7,863 nt of DNA from an uncultured Flammeovirgaceae bacterium (GCA_937138955.1 CAKZPJ010000392.1:1-7863), one strand, 5' to 3'. Numbered from the stretch's first letter, positions 1 to 6,546 are shown. Program-made: numbers and translations. Notes: generated by a model from the sequence alone, not told the origin.

Positions 1-52
1 AGGCGGCACTGCCCGCCATATGTTTGATTGCAGATCGTCGGTTGGTTTTCAT
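1..52 (-). CDS. N-terminal fragment of a Tat-exported protein, cut by the left edge
   Basis: An ATG at 52-50 on the minus strand opens a frame that runs without a stop to the window edge and reads MKTNRRSAIKHMAGSAA. This is a typical twin-arginine signal start: a short polar n-region, the pair R5-R6 followed by S-A-I-K, then the beginning of a small-residue hydrophobic stretch. It closely resembles the start of the upstream gene (TTRRSALKSLAG). The gap to the stop codon of that gene is only 31 bases and both read in the same direction, so they are probably co-transcribed. Only 17 codons are present, so the mature domain and function cannot be named. Such signals are common on redox enzymes, oxidoreductases and sugar-related enzymes in Bacteroidota. 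The reading frame and Tat motif are seen directly; export is inferred. Confidence 0.6.
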   Translation of the reverse strand, partial: MKTNRRSAIKHMAGSAA

Positions 53-83
53 ATACTGTATTTCTTGGTGTAGTTGATAATAA

Positions 84-770
84 TTAACCTTGATAATTCA
101 TGCGAGTTCTAATTTCGTTGGTTGCTTCTTTACCCACCCACTTCTCACATAAATATAATCCCAAATCTAGGGAAGCAGAGACCGCACCTGCCGTGATAAT
201 GCCACTGTCTTCAACAATTCTGTCGGTAGCTACTCGCTGGCAATATGGTTTTAGCGTTTCGTATTCATTAAAGTTGGTGGTAGCAGTTTTCCCTTTCAAA
301 AAGCCGGCTGCGCCTAAGAGCAGACTACCCGTACAAATAGATGTTTTGAGTGGTACTTTATCCGAAGTTTGAATCCATTTGATGAAATCCTGATTGTACC
401 GTAATTCTCGAGTGCCGAATCCGCCTGGAACAATAATGACATCGTAATCAGCTAACGAGTTCCGGACTTTATGCGGCTTCACTTGTAAGTCAAAATTATC
501 TGTTGCCATGTCGGTATAAGCACAAATATCCCAAGAAAGATCCGGTAAAAATTTCATTGATTTCAGACGGCTCAACGGATCGTAAATTCCGAAGAAATCG
601 AGCCAGGTGATTCCGTCAAAAATAATGTAAGCGATCCTTTGAGGTATCTCGTTTTCAGTAGTAGACAGTTCTCGGATTTCAGGGAGCGTTTTAGAAAAAG
701 CTGTTCCGGTCGATAGTAGCGTTGCTGTGCCTGCTAAACTTTTTAGGGCGGATCGTCGTGTAGTTATCAT
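84..770 (-). CDS. DJ-1/PfpI family protein (isonitrile hydratase-like) with Tat signal
   Basis: This is a 228-residue protein of the DJ-1/PfpI (class I glutamine amidotransferase-like) superfamily. Residues 1-26 form a twin-arginine signal (TTRRSALK, then a small-residue hydrophobic stretch), so export to the periplasm is predicted. The domain starts near residue 45 (RIAYIIFDG). D58 in TWLDFFG matches the acidic residue used by isonitrile hydratases. PGGFGTREL lies at 115-123, and the nucleophile elbow SICTGS places the catalytic cysteine at C146. The C-terminal ITAGAVSASLDLGLYL stretch is also typical. Isonitrile hydratase, which converts isonitriles to N-formamides, is the closest named activity I recognise, but many relatives have unknown substrates. 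After the elbow the sequence is ATTNF, with N166 where many relatives have histidine. I chose the ATG at 770 because the alternative upstream start, at 779, is a TTG three codons earlier and the Tat signal is complete without it. The gene is probably the first of an operon with the fragment at 1-52. Confidence 0.85.
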   Translation of the reverse strand: MITTRRSALKSLAGTATLLSTGTAFSKTLPEIRELSTTENEIPQRIAYIIFDGITWLDFFGIYDPLSRLKSMKFLPDLSWDICAYTDMATDNFDLQVKPHKVRNSLADYDVIIVPGGFGTRELRYNQDFIKWIQTSDKVPLKTSICTGSLLLGAAGFLKGKTATTNFNEYETLKPYCQRVATDRIVEDSGIITAGAVSASLDLGLYLCEKWVGKEATNEIRTRMNYQG

Positions 771-1150
771 AATAGCCAATTAAACCAGGTTGCCCGGGTG
801 GACAATATACAGGTTTTAGGAGCGAAGCAAAAATATTTACCCGATTGTGGTAAGTTTTCCGTATCTTAGCTATTGCAATTTTTTGTCGCAAGTTGGTAAA
901 TCTTTTCGCTCCGAAGTAATTCGGCACCGCAATATTACGCTTGGCCGTTTTGTCTATTGAGCGATAGCCAGGGATGATTTTTTATTGTAAAATAACTAAA
1001 CCAATTTTTGCTGTTGCTACCAAAAAAATGAGACTCCAAGAACATAAGAAAGGCTAAAGATGGCAGAACCGCTCTGTGCGTCTTCCGTACTTACCGAAAA
1101 AGAGATTGATAAAGTTACTGCCGAGTCGTACACCTAACACAACATTACCT
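771..1150. other. 380-base intergenic region between divergent genes
   Basis: This gap separates the minus-strand DJ-1 gene from the plus-strand gene starting at 1151, so it should hold the promoters of both. On the minus strand, 835-828 reads TATTTTTG and matches the Bacteroidota -7 consensus TAnnTTTG. It lies about 58 bases before the 770 start, but no TTG -33 element stands at the usual distance. On the plus strand, TTG at 985-987 and AATTTTTG at 1003-1010 form a weaker pair with a spacer that is too short. A small hairpin CCGAA-GTAA-TTCGG lies at 911-924. A 25-codon open frame (1060-1137) starts with ATG after an A/G-rich stretch, but nothing else supports it. I see no convincing gene or RNA here. 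Confidence 0.5.
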
Positions 1151-1600
1151 ATGAAGAAGTTAACTAGTCTAAAGTCAGGAATAGGAATTCTATTCCTGTT
1201 ATTCACCGCACAGTCTGGTTTTGCCCAGGATTTCTGCACCTGCAACCTGGAGCGAGAAACCGAGTGGGATAGCGATACTCTTATTTACAGTGCCAATCTG
1301 ACGGTTTTCTCCGAATCCAGAGTGCGCGAACTGTATTTTGCCATTGCCCAGGACGAAGACCAAACGTATTACATCCAAAGCAATGTAAACCCTAAGTTGT
1401 ACATATTTTCTAAGGCTGATCATAGTGTGTCCGATCAGTGGGGCGAGTTTGGTCGGGCGGTGAGCTTACGAAAGGCTATCCTAGAAATTATTGGTGAAGA
1501 TATGTTTCGTACCCAATGCCAAGGCGTTTACCTAGATAAGCGTACCTACGATTTTTCTTCTATCCTGACGTATCTTGCTCCTGTTGATAGCAAAGAGTAA
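1151..1600 (+). CDS. Small secreted protein of unknown function
   Basis: This encodes 149 residues. I do not recognise the family. Residues 1-25 form a clear Sec signal peptide: MKK, then the hydrophobic core GIGILFLLF, then a cleavage site in SGFA|QD. The mature protein would be about 124 residues, secreted or periplasmic. It has three cysteines: C29 and C31 in a CxC pair right after the cleavage site, and C123 in FRTQCQG. An odd number means one is unpaired or that they bind metal. The rest looks like a mixed alpha/beta fold with aromatic and acidic residues and no membrane segment. The cysteine is not placed like a lipobox, so it is not a lipoprotein. A longer reading from a GTG at 1076 is possible, but it would put 25 basic residues before the signal peptide, so the ATG at 1151 is preferred. 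The next gene follows after 38 bases on the same strand. Confidence 0.7.
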   Translation: MKKLTSLKSGIGILFLLFTAQSGFAQDFCTCNLERETEWDSDTLIYSANLTVFSESRVRELYFAIAQDEDQTYYIQSNVNPKLYIFSKADHSVSDQWGEFGRAVSLRKAILEIIGEDMFRTQCQGVYLDKRTYDFSSILTYLAPVDSKE

Positions 1601-1638
1601 ATACTACATTTATTCAAGGCTTTGTGTAAGATGAGAGT

Positions 1639-1983
1639 ATGATCATTTTAGCTCCTTGGTTGGTCAAAATAATAACCTTCGGATTTGCCCGAGCCATTAC
1701 ACTATTTCCTTTTGTCTTTCTCACTCGGGGAAGTGATAAAGCAAATGCTCGGCTCATCAATCACGAGCGGATTCACATCCGGCAGCAATTGGAGTTGTTT
1801 ATCATTCCTTTTTACCTGCTGTACTTCGGCGAGTATTTGGTTCGAAGGCTACAAGGTAAAAATCATCGGCAAGCCTACCGAGCTATTAGTTTTGAGCAGG
1901 AAGCTTTTGAGCACGAGCAACAGCTAGATTACCTGGCACAGCGTCCGGTTTTCGCCTTCTGGAAATACCTATCAAATGAGTAA
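1639..1983 (+). CDS. Small membrane protein with an HExxH metalloprotease-like motif
   Basis: This encodes 114 residues. Residues 8-28 are hydrophobic (VKIITFGFARAITLFPFVFL), and residues 51-68 (LELFIIPFYLLYFGEYLV) form a second hydrophobic, probably membrane-associated, helix. Between them, NHERIH at 41-46 gives a perfect HExxH motif: H42 and H46 as possible zinc ligands and E43 as possible catalytic base. Downstream, SFEQEAFEHE at 84-93 offers glutamates (E86, E88) that could supply a third ligand, as in gluzincin-type metallopeptidases. Similar short proteins with an HERxH sequence and a SFExEA stretch occur in Bacteroidota, to my recollection annotated as hypothetical. Peptidase activity is an inference: the protein is far smaller than known membrane zinc proteases. 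The ATG at 1639 is preceded by an A/G-rich stretch (AAGATGAGAG), a weak ribosome-binding candidate. The gene is likely co-transcribed with the one ending at 1600. Confidence 0.75.
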   Translation: MIILAPWLVKIITFGFARAITLFPFVFLTRGSDKANARLINHERIHIRQQLELFIIPFYLLYFGEYLVRRLQGKNHRQAYRAISFEQEAFEHEQQLDYLAQRPVFAFWKYLSNE

Positions 1984-2049
1984 TGACGGATGGATAATAA
2001 TCAGCTATGCAGTAGATTAATTACTATTCATCAATCACCATTCCATTCA

Positions 2050-5000
2050 TTACTGACTAACCGTTTCTCGTAAATCTACTGGAACCACTCTTGAAACTCC
2101 CTGCTCAACCATGGTTACTCCGTAAATCACGTCGGTGCTGGCCATGGTTCTTTTGTTGTGAGTCACGATGATAAACTGCGACTCGCCGGAAAACTCCTTG
2201 ATGATATTATTAAACTTATCAATATTGGCGTCATCTAGCGGAGCATCTACCTCATCAAAAATACAGAAGGGGGCGGGTTTTAGCAGATAGATGGCAAATA
2301 ATAGCGAAGTAGCGGTGAGCGTTTTCTCCCCTCCCGAAAGCTGATTAATCGTCAGCGGTCGTTTGCCCTTAGGGCGAGCCATAATCTCAATAGAAGAGTC
2401 TAGCGGATTATCCGGGTCAGTCAGCTTAAGTTCGCAGTCGTCCTCTTCGGTGAATAGCGTGCGGAATACTCGGACGAAGTTCTCTCGGATTTGCTCAAAT
2501 GCTGTCATAAACGTTTCGCGGGCTACGGCATCAATTTCGCCAATGGTGGTCATCAGCGATTCCTTGGCTTGCAGCAGGTCGTTCCTTTCACTGCTAATAA
2601 AATCGTAACGCTGCTTAATTTCGTCGTATGCTTCCATCGCCATCGGATTAATCGGCCCAATCTTGCGGATACGCTCCCGAATTTTCTCCAGTTTAGTAGT
2701 CATCGCTTCCAACTCTTCATCTGTAGGCTGCACTTCTTCTTCACCCTCTTGCGAAAGCAACTCCTTTGCATCCAAATCAAATTCTACCGAAAGCCGTTCC
2801 TGAATACTGGTCAGTTCTAGTTGAATGCTATTGAGCCTATTTTGCAGTTCCATTATCAGCGTATCCTGCTGGCTGCGCGACCGCTGTAAATCTCGAATGG
2901 CCTGTTCGTTTTTATCAATGTCGCCTCGGTGGGCGTAGTAGTCGCGCTCGGCTTCGTTAACTCCGGCTTCAATAGCTTGCTTTTCGTCGTACATTGCCAG
3001 TAGCTCATCTTCGCCAACATCGTTACTGTTGAGTAGGTCAGTGATATTTTGCGTATTGACTTCTAACTCCTGCTGATTCTTAGCTATGCTCTGAATGCCA
3101 CTTTCGTGCGCTTCTTCTTTAAAACCAATCTCCTGGTTGAGCGATTTTAACGTGCTCTCCTGCTGGAAGTAGCGAATCTTCTCTTGATTAAAGGCGGCTG
3201 ATTTTTCGCTAAGTTGCTCGTTTTCTACTGCCAACTGGCTATTAAGTTGCTGCTGTCGTTCCTTTGCCAACTGAAGTTGCTGTTCAGCATCATGTAATTG
3301 AGGAGTAACCTGCTTTAATTCTTCTTCTAGTTGAGCGATAAGAGCCAGCGTATCGTCTTGTTGTTGAGCCTGGCTGGATAGCATTTCCGAAAGCTGTTCT
3401 TTCTTGGAAGCAAAAGTGGCGTAATCTCGCTGTAAGCGGTTGATGTTCCGTTGAATCTCAATAAGATCGGAAGCGTAGGATTGCTGACGAAGCTGCTGCA
3501 CTTGCTGTTGTTGCTCTTGCAAAAAGGTTTGTTTATCGCCGATTTGTTGCTTCAGCGTGCTTAAATCTTCTTTCAGCTTTTCTAAATTTTTGGCTCGACC
3601 GAGTCGTTTGCCCTCGAACAGACCTACTGAGCCACCCGACAACCGAAAAGGCTGTTGCACAACTTGCCCATCAGCAGTAATCAACGAATGTATTTCTTGC
3701 GGAGATAGATCGGCTAAACTAGTTACGTAGACTTCGTTAAGCAAAAACTGAATCAGCCGTTGGTACTTAGCGTCGTATTCTACTACGTTTAACGCAGATT
3801 CAGCGTTACTTACTTTGCCTTCGGCCCGCTGGGGAACAAACTGCTGCAATTCATCCAGTAAAAAGAAGTGCGCTTTTCCTTTAGCCGCATCGCCCAGCAG
3901 TTGAATCGCTTCTAATGCCTGCGCCCGACTTTCTACTACAAAGTAATTCATGTAGGGACTTAGGTAGTTTTCAATACAAACGCGGTATTGTTCGGGACAA
4001 GTAACCACGTCGGATAGGAGAGGGGCTTTTTTAGCCCAGTCTACATTCTTTTTTAGAAACTTAATCGCTTCGGGGAAGCCTTCCAGATTATCAACCAGCG
4101 ATTTAGTAAGGTTATATTCGTTTTGCAGGGCGTCTTGCTGGCGATTGAGTGCTGTTACTGATTCTTTAGTTTCTTCAATTTGATCAAGTAGCGACGCGAT
4201 GCGATCTTGCAGTTCGGCTTCTTCTTGTTCAGTATCTTCTAGCTGTTGTTCCTTTTCTTCAATTTGCTGCTGAATTACCACCGCTTTTTGGTCAAACTCG
4301 GTTAGGTCAGCGTTGCGAGCGGAGGTATTTTCGGTGCTTTTTTCCAACTCCAGGCGAGTAGCATTCAGTTGCATCTGCTTAATCTCTAGCTGCTTCTGTA
4401 ACTGATAAACCTGCTCCTGATGCTCCCGGGCTATTTCATCGGCTTCAGTTACCTCATCTTTCAAACCCAATGTTTGCGATTGATAAGTACGGTGCTCTTC
4501 TTCCAGTTCAGTTACCTGCTGTTGGATCTGCTCCAGTAATTCGGCCGCCGAGGCTTTTTCCCATTGAAGTTTTTCTAGGTGTTCCGCAGTAAGGTCAACC
4601 GTTTCCCGATCTTGCTTGAGCAGTGCGTTGAGCCGATCTTTGCGATCTTGCAAAAATTTGAGCCGCTCGTTCTTCACTTGCTTATCGCTTTCAGCATTGC
4701 GAATAGTTGCTACGTGGTCGTTCAGTGATTTTTGACGCGAGGCAAGCAGTTGCTCCTTTTGTATTAATTCACTTTTTAATTGCGCCAGCGTGGCTTCCTG
4801 TTCGTCTACTTGCCGACTTAGTTGCACTTTCCGGTCGGTTTCACCATCTAGTTGCTGTTTTGCTTCCGCGCTCGCTTCTTGGGAAGATCGAATTCTGGAT
4901 TTAGCCAGCGTAATGCTTAGGTCTTTGTATTCTTCTTTCGCTTTGTAGTAGCGCTCAGCTTGCTTGGCTTGTCGTTCTAGCGACTTCAGATTCTTCTCAA

Positions 5001-5592
5001 TCTCAAACAGCAAATCTTCTACTCGGTCTAAGTCGTCATCGGTTGCCCGCAGCTTGCGCAGTGTTTCCTTTTTTCGGACGCGGAACTTACTCACTCCCGC
5101 TGCTTCTTCAAACAAAGCGCGTCGCGATCCGTCTTTATCGTTCAGAATATCGTCCACCATTTTCAGCTCAATAATGGCGTAGCTGTTGGAGGCGATGCCG
5201 GTGTCCATAAATAAAGTGACGATATCTTTCAGGCGACAGGGCACTCCGTTCAGCAGATATTCACTATCGCCACTGCGGTAGTAGCGACGGGTAATGGTTA
5301 CTTGGGTATATTCAGTAGGGAGTAGATTGCGGGTATTATCGAAGGTGAGAGATACTTCAGCTAGTTGAGTGGCTTTGCGTTTTTTGGTGCCATTAAAGAT
5401 GATATTTTCCATCTTGTCGGAGCGCAGCATTCTCGATTTCTGCTCGCCCAACACCCAGCGAATAGCATCCACAACGTTAGATTTTCCGCAGCCATTAGGT
5501 CCTACAATGCCCGTAATACCTCGGTCGAACCGAATGGTTACTTTATCGCCAAAACTCTTAAAACCTTTTAGTTCTAGTGTAGAAAGTTGCAT
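2050..5592 (-). CDS. smc: Chromosome segregation protein SMC
   Basis: This is a complete 1180-residue SMC ATPase, the normal length for bacterial SMC. It forms a homodimeric DNA clamp that, with the kleisin ScpA and with ScpB (neither present here), organises and segregates the chromosome by ATP-driven loop extrusion. The N-terminal head has Walker A GPNGCGKSN at 31-39, and FMDTGIASNSYAIIELKMVDDIL followed by FEEAAGVSKFR at 128-171. A first coiled coil covers roughly 172-495. The hinge covers about 500-665, from EGFPEAIKFLKK to GGSVGLFEGKRLGR. A second, glutamine-rich coiled coil covers about 670-1010. The C-terminal head has the ABC signature LSGGEK at 1085-1090, Walker B CIFDEVDAP with D1113 and E1114, and the switch histidine H1145 in IIVTHN. 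All ATPase motifs are intact. The start is the ATG at 5592. The gene is divergent from the 5827 cluster and convergent with the 1639 gene, so it is probably transcribed alone. Confidence 0.98.
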   Translation of the reverse strand: MQLSTLELKGFKSFGDKVTIRFDRGITGIVGPNGCGKSNVVDAIRWVLGEQKSRMLRSDKMENIIFNGTKKRKATQLAEVSLTFDNTRNLLPTEYTQVTITRRYYRSGDSEYLLNGVPCRLKDIVTLFMDTGIASNSYAIIELKMVDDILNDKDGSRRALFEEAAGVSKFRVRKKETLRKLRATDDDLDRVEDLLFEIEKNLKSLERQAKQAERYYKAKEEYKDLSITLAKSRIRSSQEASAEAKQQLDGETDRKVQLSRQVDEQEATLAQLKSELIQKEQLLASRQKSLNDHVATIRNAESDKQVKNERLKFLQDRKDRLNALLKQDRETVDLTAEHLEKLQWEKASAAELLEQIQQQVTELEEEHRTYQSQTLGLKDEVTEADEIAREHQEQVYQLQKQLEIKQMQLNATRLELEKSTENTSARNADLTEFDQKAVVIQQQIEEKEQQLEDTEQEEAELQDRIASLLDQIEETKESVTALNRQQDALQNEYNLTKSLVDNLEGFPEAIKFLKKNVDWAKKAPLLSDVVTCPEQYRVCIENYLSPYMNYFVVESRAQALEAIQLLGDAAKGKAHFFLLDELQQFVPQRAEGKVSNAESALNVVEYDAKYQRLIQFLLNEVYVTSLADLSPQEIHSLITADGQVVQQPFRLSGGSVGLFEGKRLGRAKNLEKLKEDLSTLKQQIGDKQTFLQEQQQQVQQLRQQSYASDLIEIQRNINRLQRDYATFASKKEQLSEMLSSQAQQQDDTLALIAQLEEELKQVTPQLHDAEQQLQLAKERQQQLNSQLAVENEQLSEKSAAFNQEKIRYFQQESTLKSLNQEIGFKEEAHESGIQSIAKNQQELEVNTQNITDLLNSNDVGEDELLAMYDEKQAIEAGVNEAERDYYAHRGDIDKNEQAIRDLQRSRSQQDTLIMELQNRLNSIQLELTSIQERLSVEFDLDAKELLSQEGEEEVQPTDEELEAMTTKLEKIRERIRKIGPINPMAMEAYDEIKQRYDFISSERNDLLQAKESLMTTIGEIDAVARETFMTAFEQIRENFVRVFRTLFTEEDDCELKLTDPDNPLDSSIEIMARPKGKRPLTINQLSGGEKTLTATSLLFAIYLLKPAPFCIFDEVDAPLDDANIDKFNNIIKEFSGESQFIIVTHNKRTMASTDVIYGVTMVEQGVSRVVPVDLRETVSQ

Positions 5593-5757
5593 ATAATCCC
5601 TTCAAAATCAATCAGATAATCGGTAGAAAAGGCAGTAAAGTTGGGTGTTGATCTGCCCTTTCACGATCGAATTAACGGCGAATATAGAGTAATTTAGAAG
5701 ATTCAGCGAAGAAAAGAGTGGTTTTGTGATTGGTGACAGTGAGTAGTATGATCGTGC

Positions 5758-5800
5758 TTGGTGTTATAGTGTTTGGGTGTTAATGTGTTCGTGAGTATCT
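5758..5800 (+). repeat. Degenerate 8-base tandem repeat, GTGTTNNN units (copy 1)
   Basis: Four consecutive 8-base units begin with GTGTT, followed by ATA, TGG, AAT and CGT (5761-5792). A degenerate fifth unit GAGTATCT ends at 5800. The block TTGGTGTTATAGTGTT at 5758-5773 recurs with one mismatch at 6547-6562. In both copies the motif TTCGTG-two bases-TA follows a little further on. It lies just upstream of the 5827 gene, between that gene and the divergent smc. No matching gene, transposase or hairpin is attached. Confidence 0.65.
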
Positions 5801-5801
5801 T

Positions 5802-5829
5802 GAACTCTGAACCCAGAATTCAGAACATG
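5802..5829 (+). repeat. Degenerate 7-base tandem repeat running into a start codon
   Basis: Four 7-base units begin with GAA, followed by CTCT, CCCA, TTCA and CATG. The last unit contains the ATG at 5827-5829 that starts the downstream gene. Within the array CTGAA and TTCAG also form a short inverted repeat. Degenerate heptamer arrays in intergenic DNA are known from cyanobacteria (short tandemly repeated repetitive sequences). Whether this one is part of a family in this genome cannot be seen here. Confidence 0.55.
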
Positions 5830-6318
5830 GAAAATTATTTAGAACTACTTATATTCTTAGCATTCGCAGCTTTTTCCTTTTTCTCTCGCTTTTTGAATAA
5901 GAAAAGGAAGCCACCCACCTCAGAGTACGGGCCAGATGAAGCTAACCAGCCCGAGAAACCCGTAGTTGACCCTGAACGACCCCAACCTCAGCAACCGACT
6001 TCTTTTGAAGATATTTTACGAGAGATGATGGGAGGTAGCCAGCCTGAGTCGGCTCCGCCCATTGAGCCTAAGAAAGAGGTTCGTAAAGTCAAGACTGAGG
6101 CGAAAGAAAAGTTGCGAGAAGTAAAGCAAACCGCTAAAAAAGCGAAGCTTATCACCGAGAAAATTTCACTAGAAGATACGGGAAAGCGAATTAAGCCTAT
6201 TGAGCTAACTTCGCAAAAAAACAGCGTAGCTCAGGAAGTATCCGAAGCACTGAGTAACCCCAAAAGTGCCCGCGAAGCAATTATACTAAGTGAAATTATT
6301 AACCGAAAGTATTTTTAA
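5827..6318 (+). CDS. Membrane-anchored protein of unknown function with a charged tail
   Basis: This encodes 163 residues. Residues 5-23 form one hydrophobic transmembrane segment (LELLIFLAFAAFSFFSRFL), followed at once by KKRK, so the long C-terminal part should face the cytoplasm. Residues 29-58 are rich in proline, glutamate and glutamine and probably disordered. FEDILREMM at 60-68 is a short amphipathic segment. Residues 80-112 are a lysine/glutamate-rich helix or coiled coil. The end, ALSNPKSAREAIILSEIINRKYF (141-163), resembles a C-terminal motif I recall from hypothetical proteins of Bacteroidota, which suggests a conserved docking element. No catalytic motif is visible. A TTG at 5773 could extend the frame, but that extension only translates the repeat DNA, so the ATG at 5827 is chosen. 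The next gene starts 29 bases after the stop, suggesting an operon. Confidence 0.75.
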   Translation: MENYLELLIFLAFAAFSFFSRFLNKKRKPPTSEYGPDEANQPEKPVVDPERPQPQQPTSFEDILREMMGGSQPESAPPIEPKKEVRKVKTEAKEKLREVKQTAKKAKLITEKISLEDTGKRIKPIELTSQKNSVAQEVSEALSNPKSAREAIILSEIINRKYF

Positions 6319-6347
6319 CATTAGCCAGATTTCAGTAGCGTTATATA

Positions 6348-6542
6348 ATGATCGAGCACTTTTTCATCTGTCCATACTGCTTCTCCCAAATTTCTATGTT
6401 ACTAGATACATCGGTAAGTCAGCAATCTTACGTAGAAGACTGCGAGGTGTGTTGTAACCCTATTGAATTAAACTTTTCTATTGAGCGCCTTGAGAATGAA
6501 ATCACAGTAAGCTCTTTTAGTGCCGAACCTTTAGGGCAATAG
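6348..6542 (+). CDS. CPXCG motif-containing cysteine-rich zinc-ribbon protein
   Basis: This encodes 64 residues and matches the Cys_rich_CPXG type of small protein. CPYC gives C8 and C11, and after a 20-residue spacer YVEDCEVCCNPIEL gives C32, C35 and C36. Two CxxC knuckles of this spacing make a zinc ribbon. The YVEDCxVCC phrase is the family hallmark. The glycine that usually follows the first knuckle (CPxCG) is F12 here. The protein has no signal peptide or membrane segment, so it is cytoplasmic. Its role is unknown; small zinc ribbons often bind nucleic acid or partner proteins. The length is normal for the family. It starts 29 bases after the membrane-protein gene and precedes the HAD gene by 89 bases. 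Confidence 0.88.
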   Translation: MIEHFFICPYCFSQISMLLDTSVSQQSYVEDCEVCCNPIELNFSIERLENEITVSSFSAEPLGQ

Positions 6543-6546
6543 TAAT

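Noticed and set aside
2..17. GGCGG/CCGCC inverted repeat at the left edge, terminator-like
   Set aside because: There is no T-run, and it lies within the coding frame of the Tat-signal fragment on the minus strand, where Ala/Gly codons explain it.
691..927. 78-codon minus-strand frame upstream of the DJ-1 gene
   Set aside because: It overlaps the DJ-1 signal peptide region in another frame and its translation shows no recognisable protein features.
1076..1150. Extension of the secreted-protein gene to a GTG start
   Set aside because: It would add 25 basic residues before a well-formed Sec signal peptide that already starts at an ATG.
1685..1927. 80-codon plus-strand frame inside the HExxH gene
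   Set aside because: It is a different frame over a gene with a coherent membrane topology and zinc motif; its translation is serine/cysteine-rich without structure.
2363..2820. Plus-strand open frames opposite smc (also at 4707-5596)
   Set aside because: They lie antisense to intact, motif-rich smc coding sequence and have low-complexity serine or arginine content typical of shadow frames.
5603..5610. TGATTTTG on the minus strand as the smc -7 box
   Set aside because: It is only about 10 bases from the start codon, leaving almost no leader, and no -33 TTG is correctly placed.
5773..5826. Extension of the membrane-protein gene to a TTG start
   Set aside because: The extra 18 residues translate the short-period repeat DNA and precede an ATG placed right before the membrane helix.
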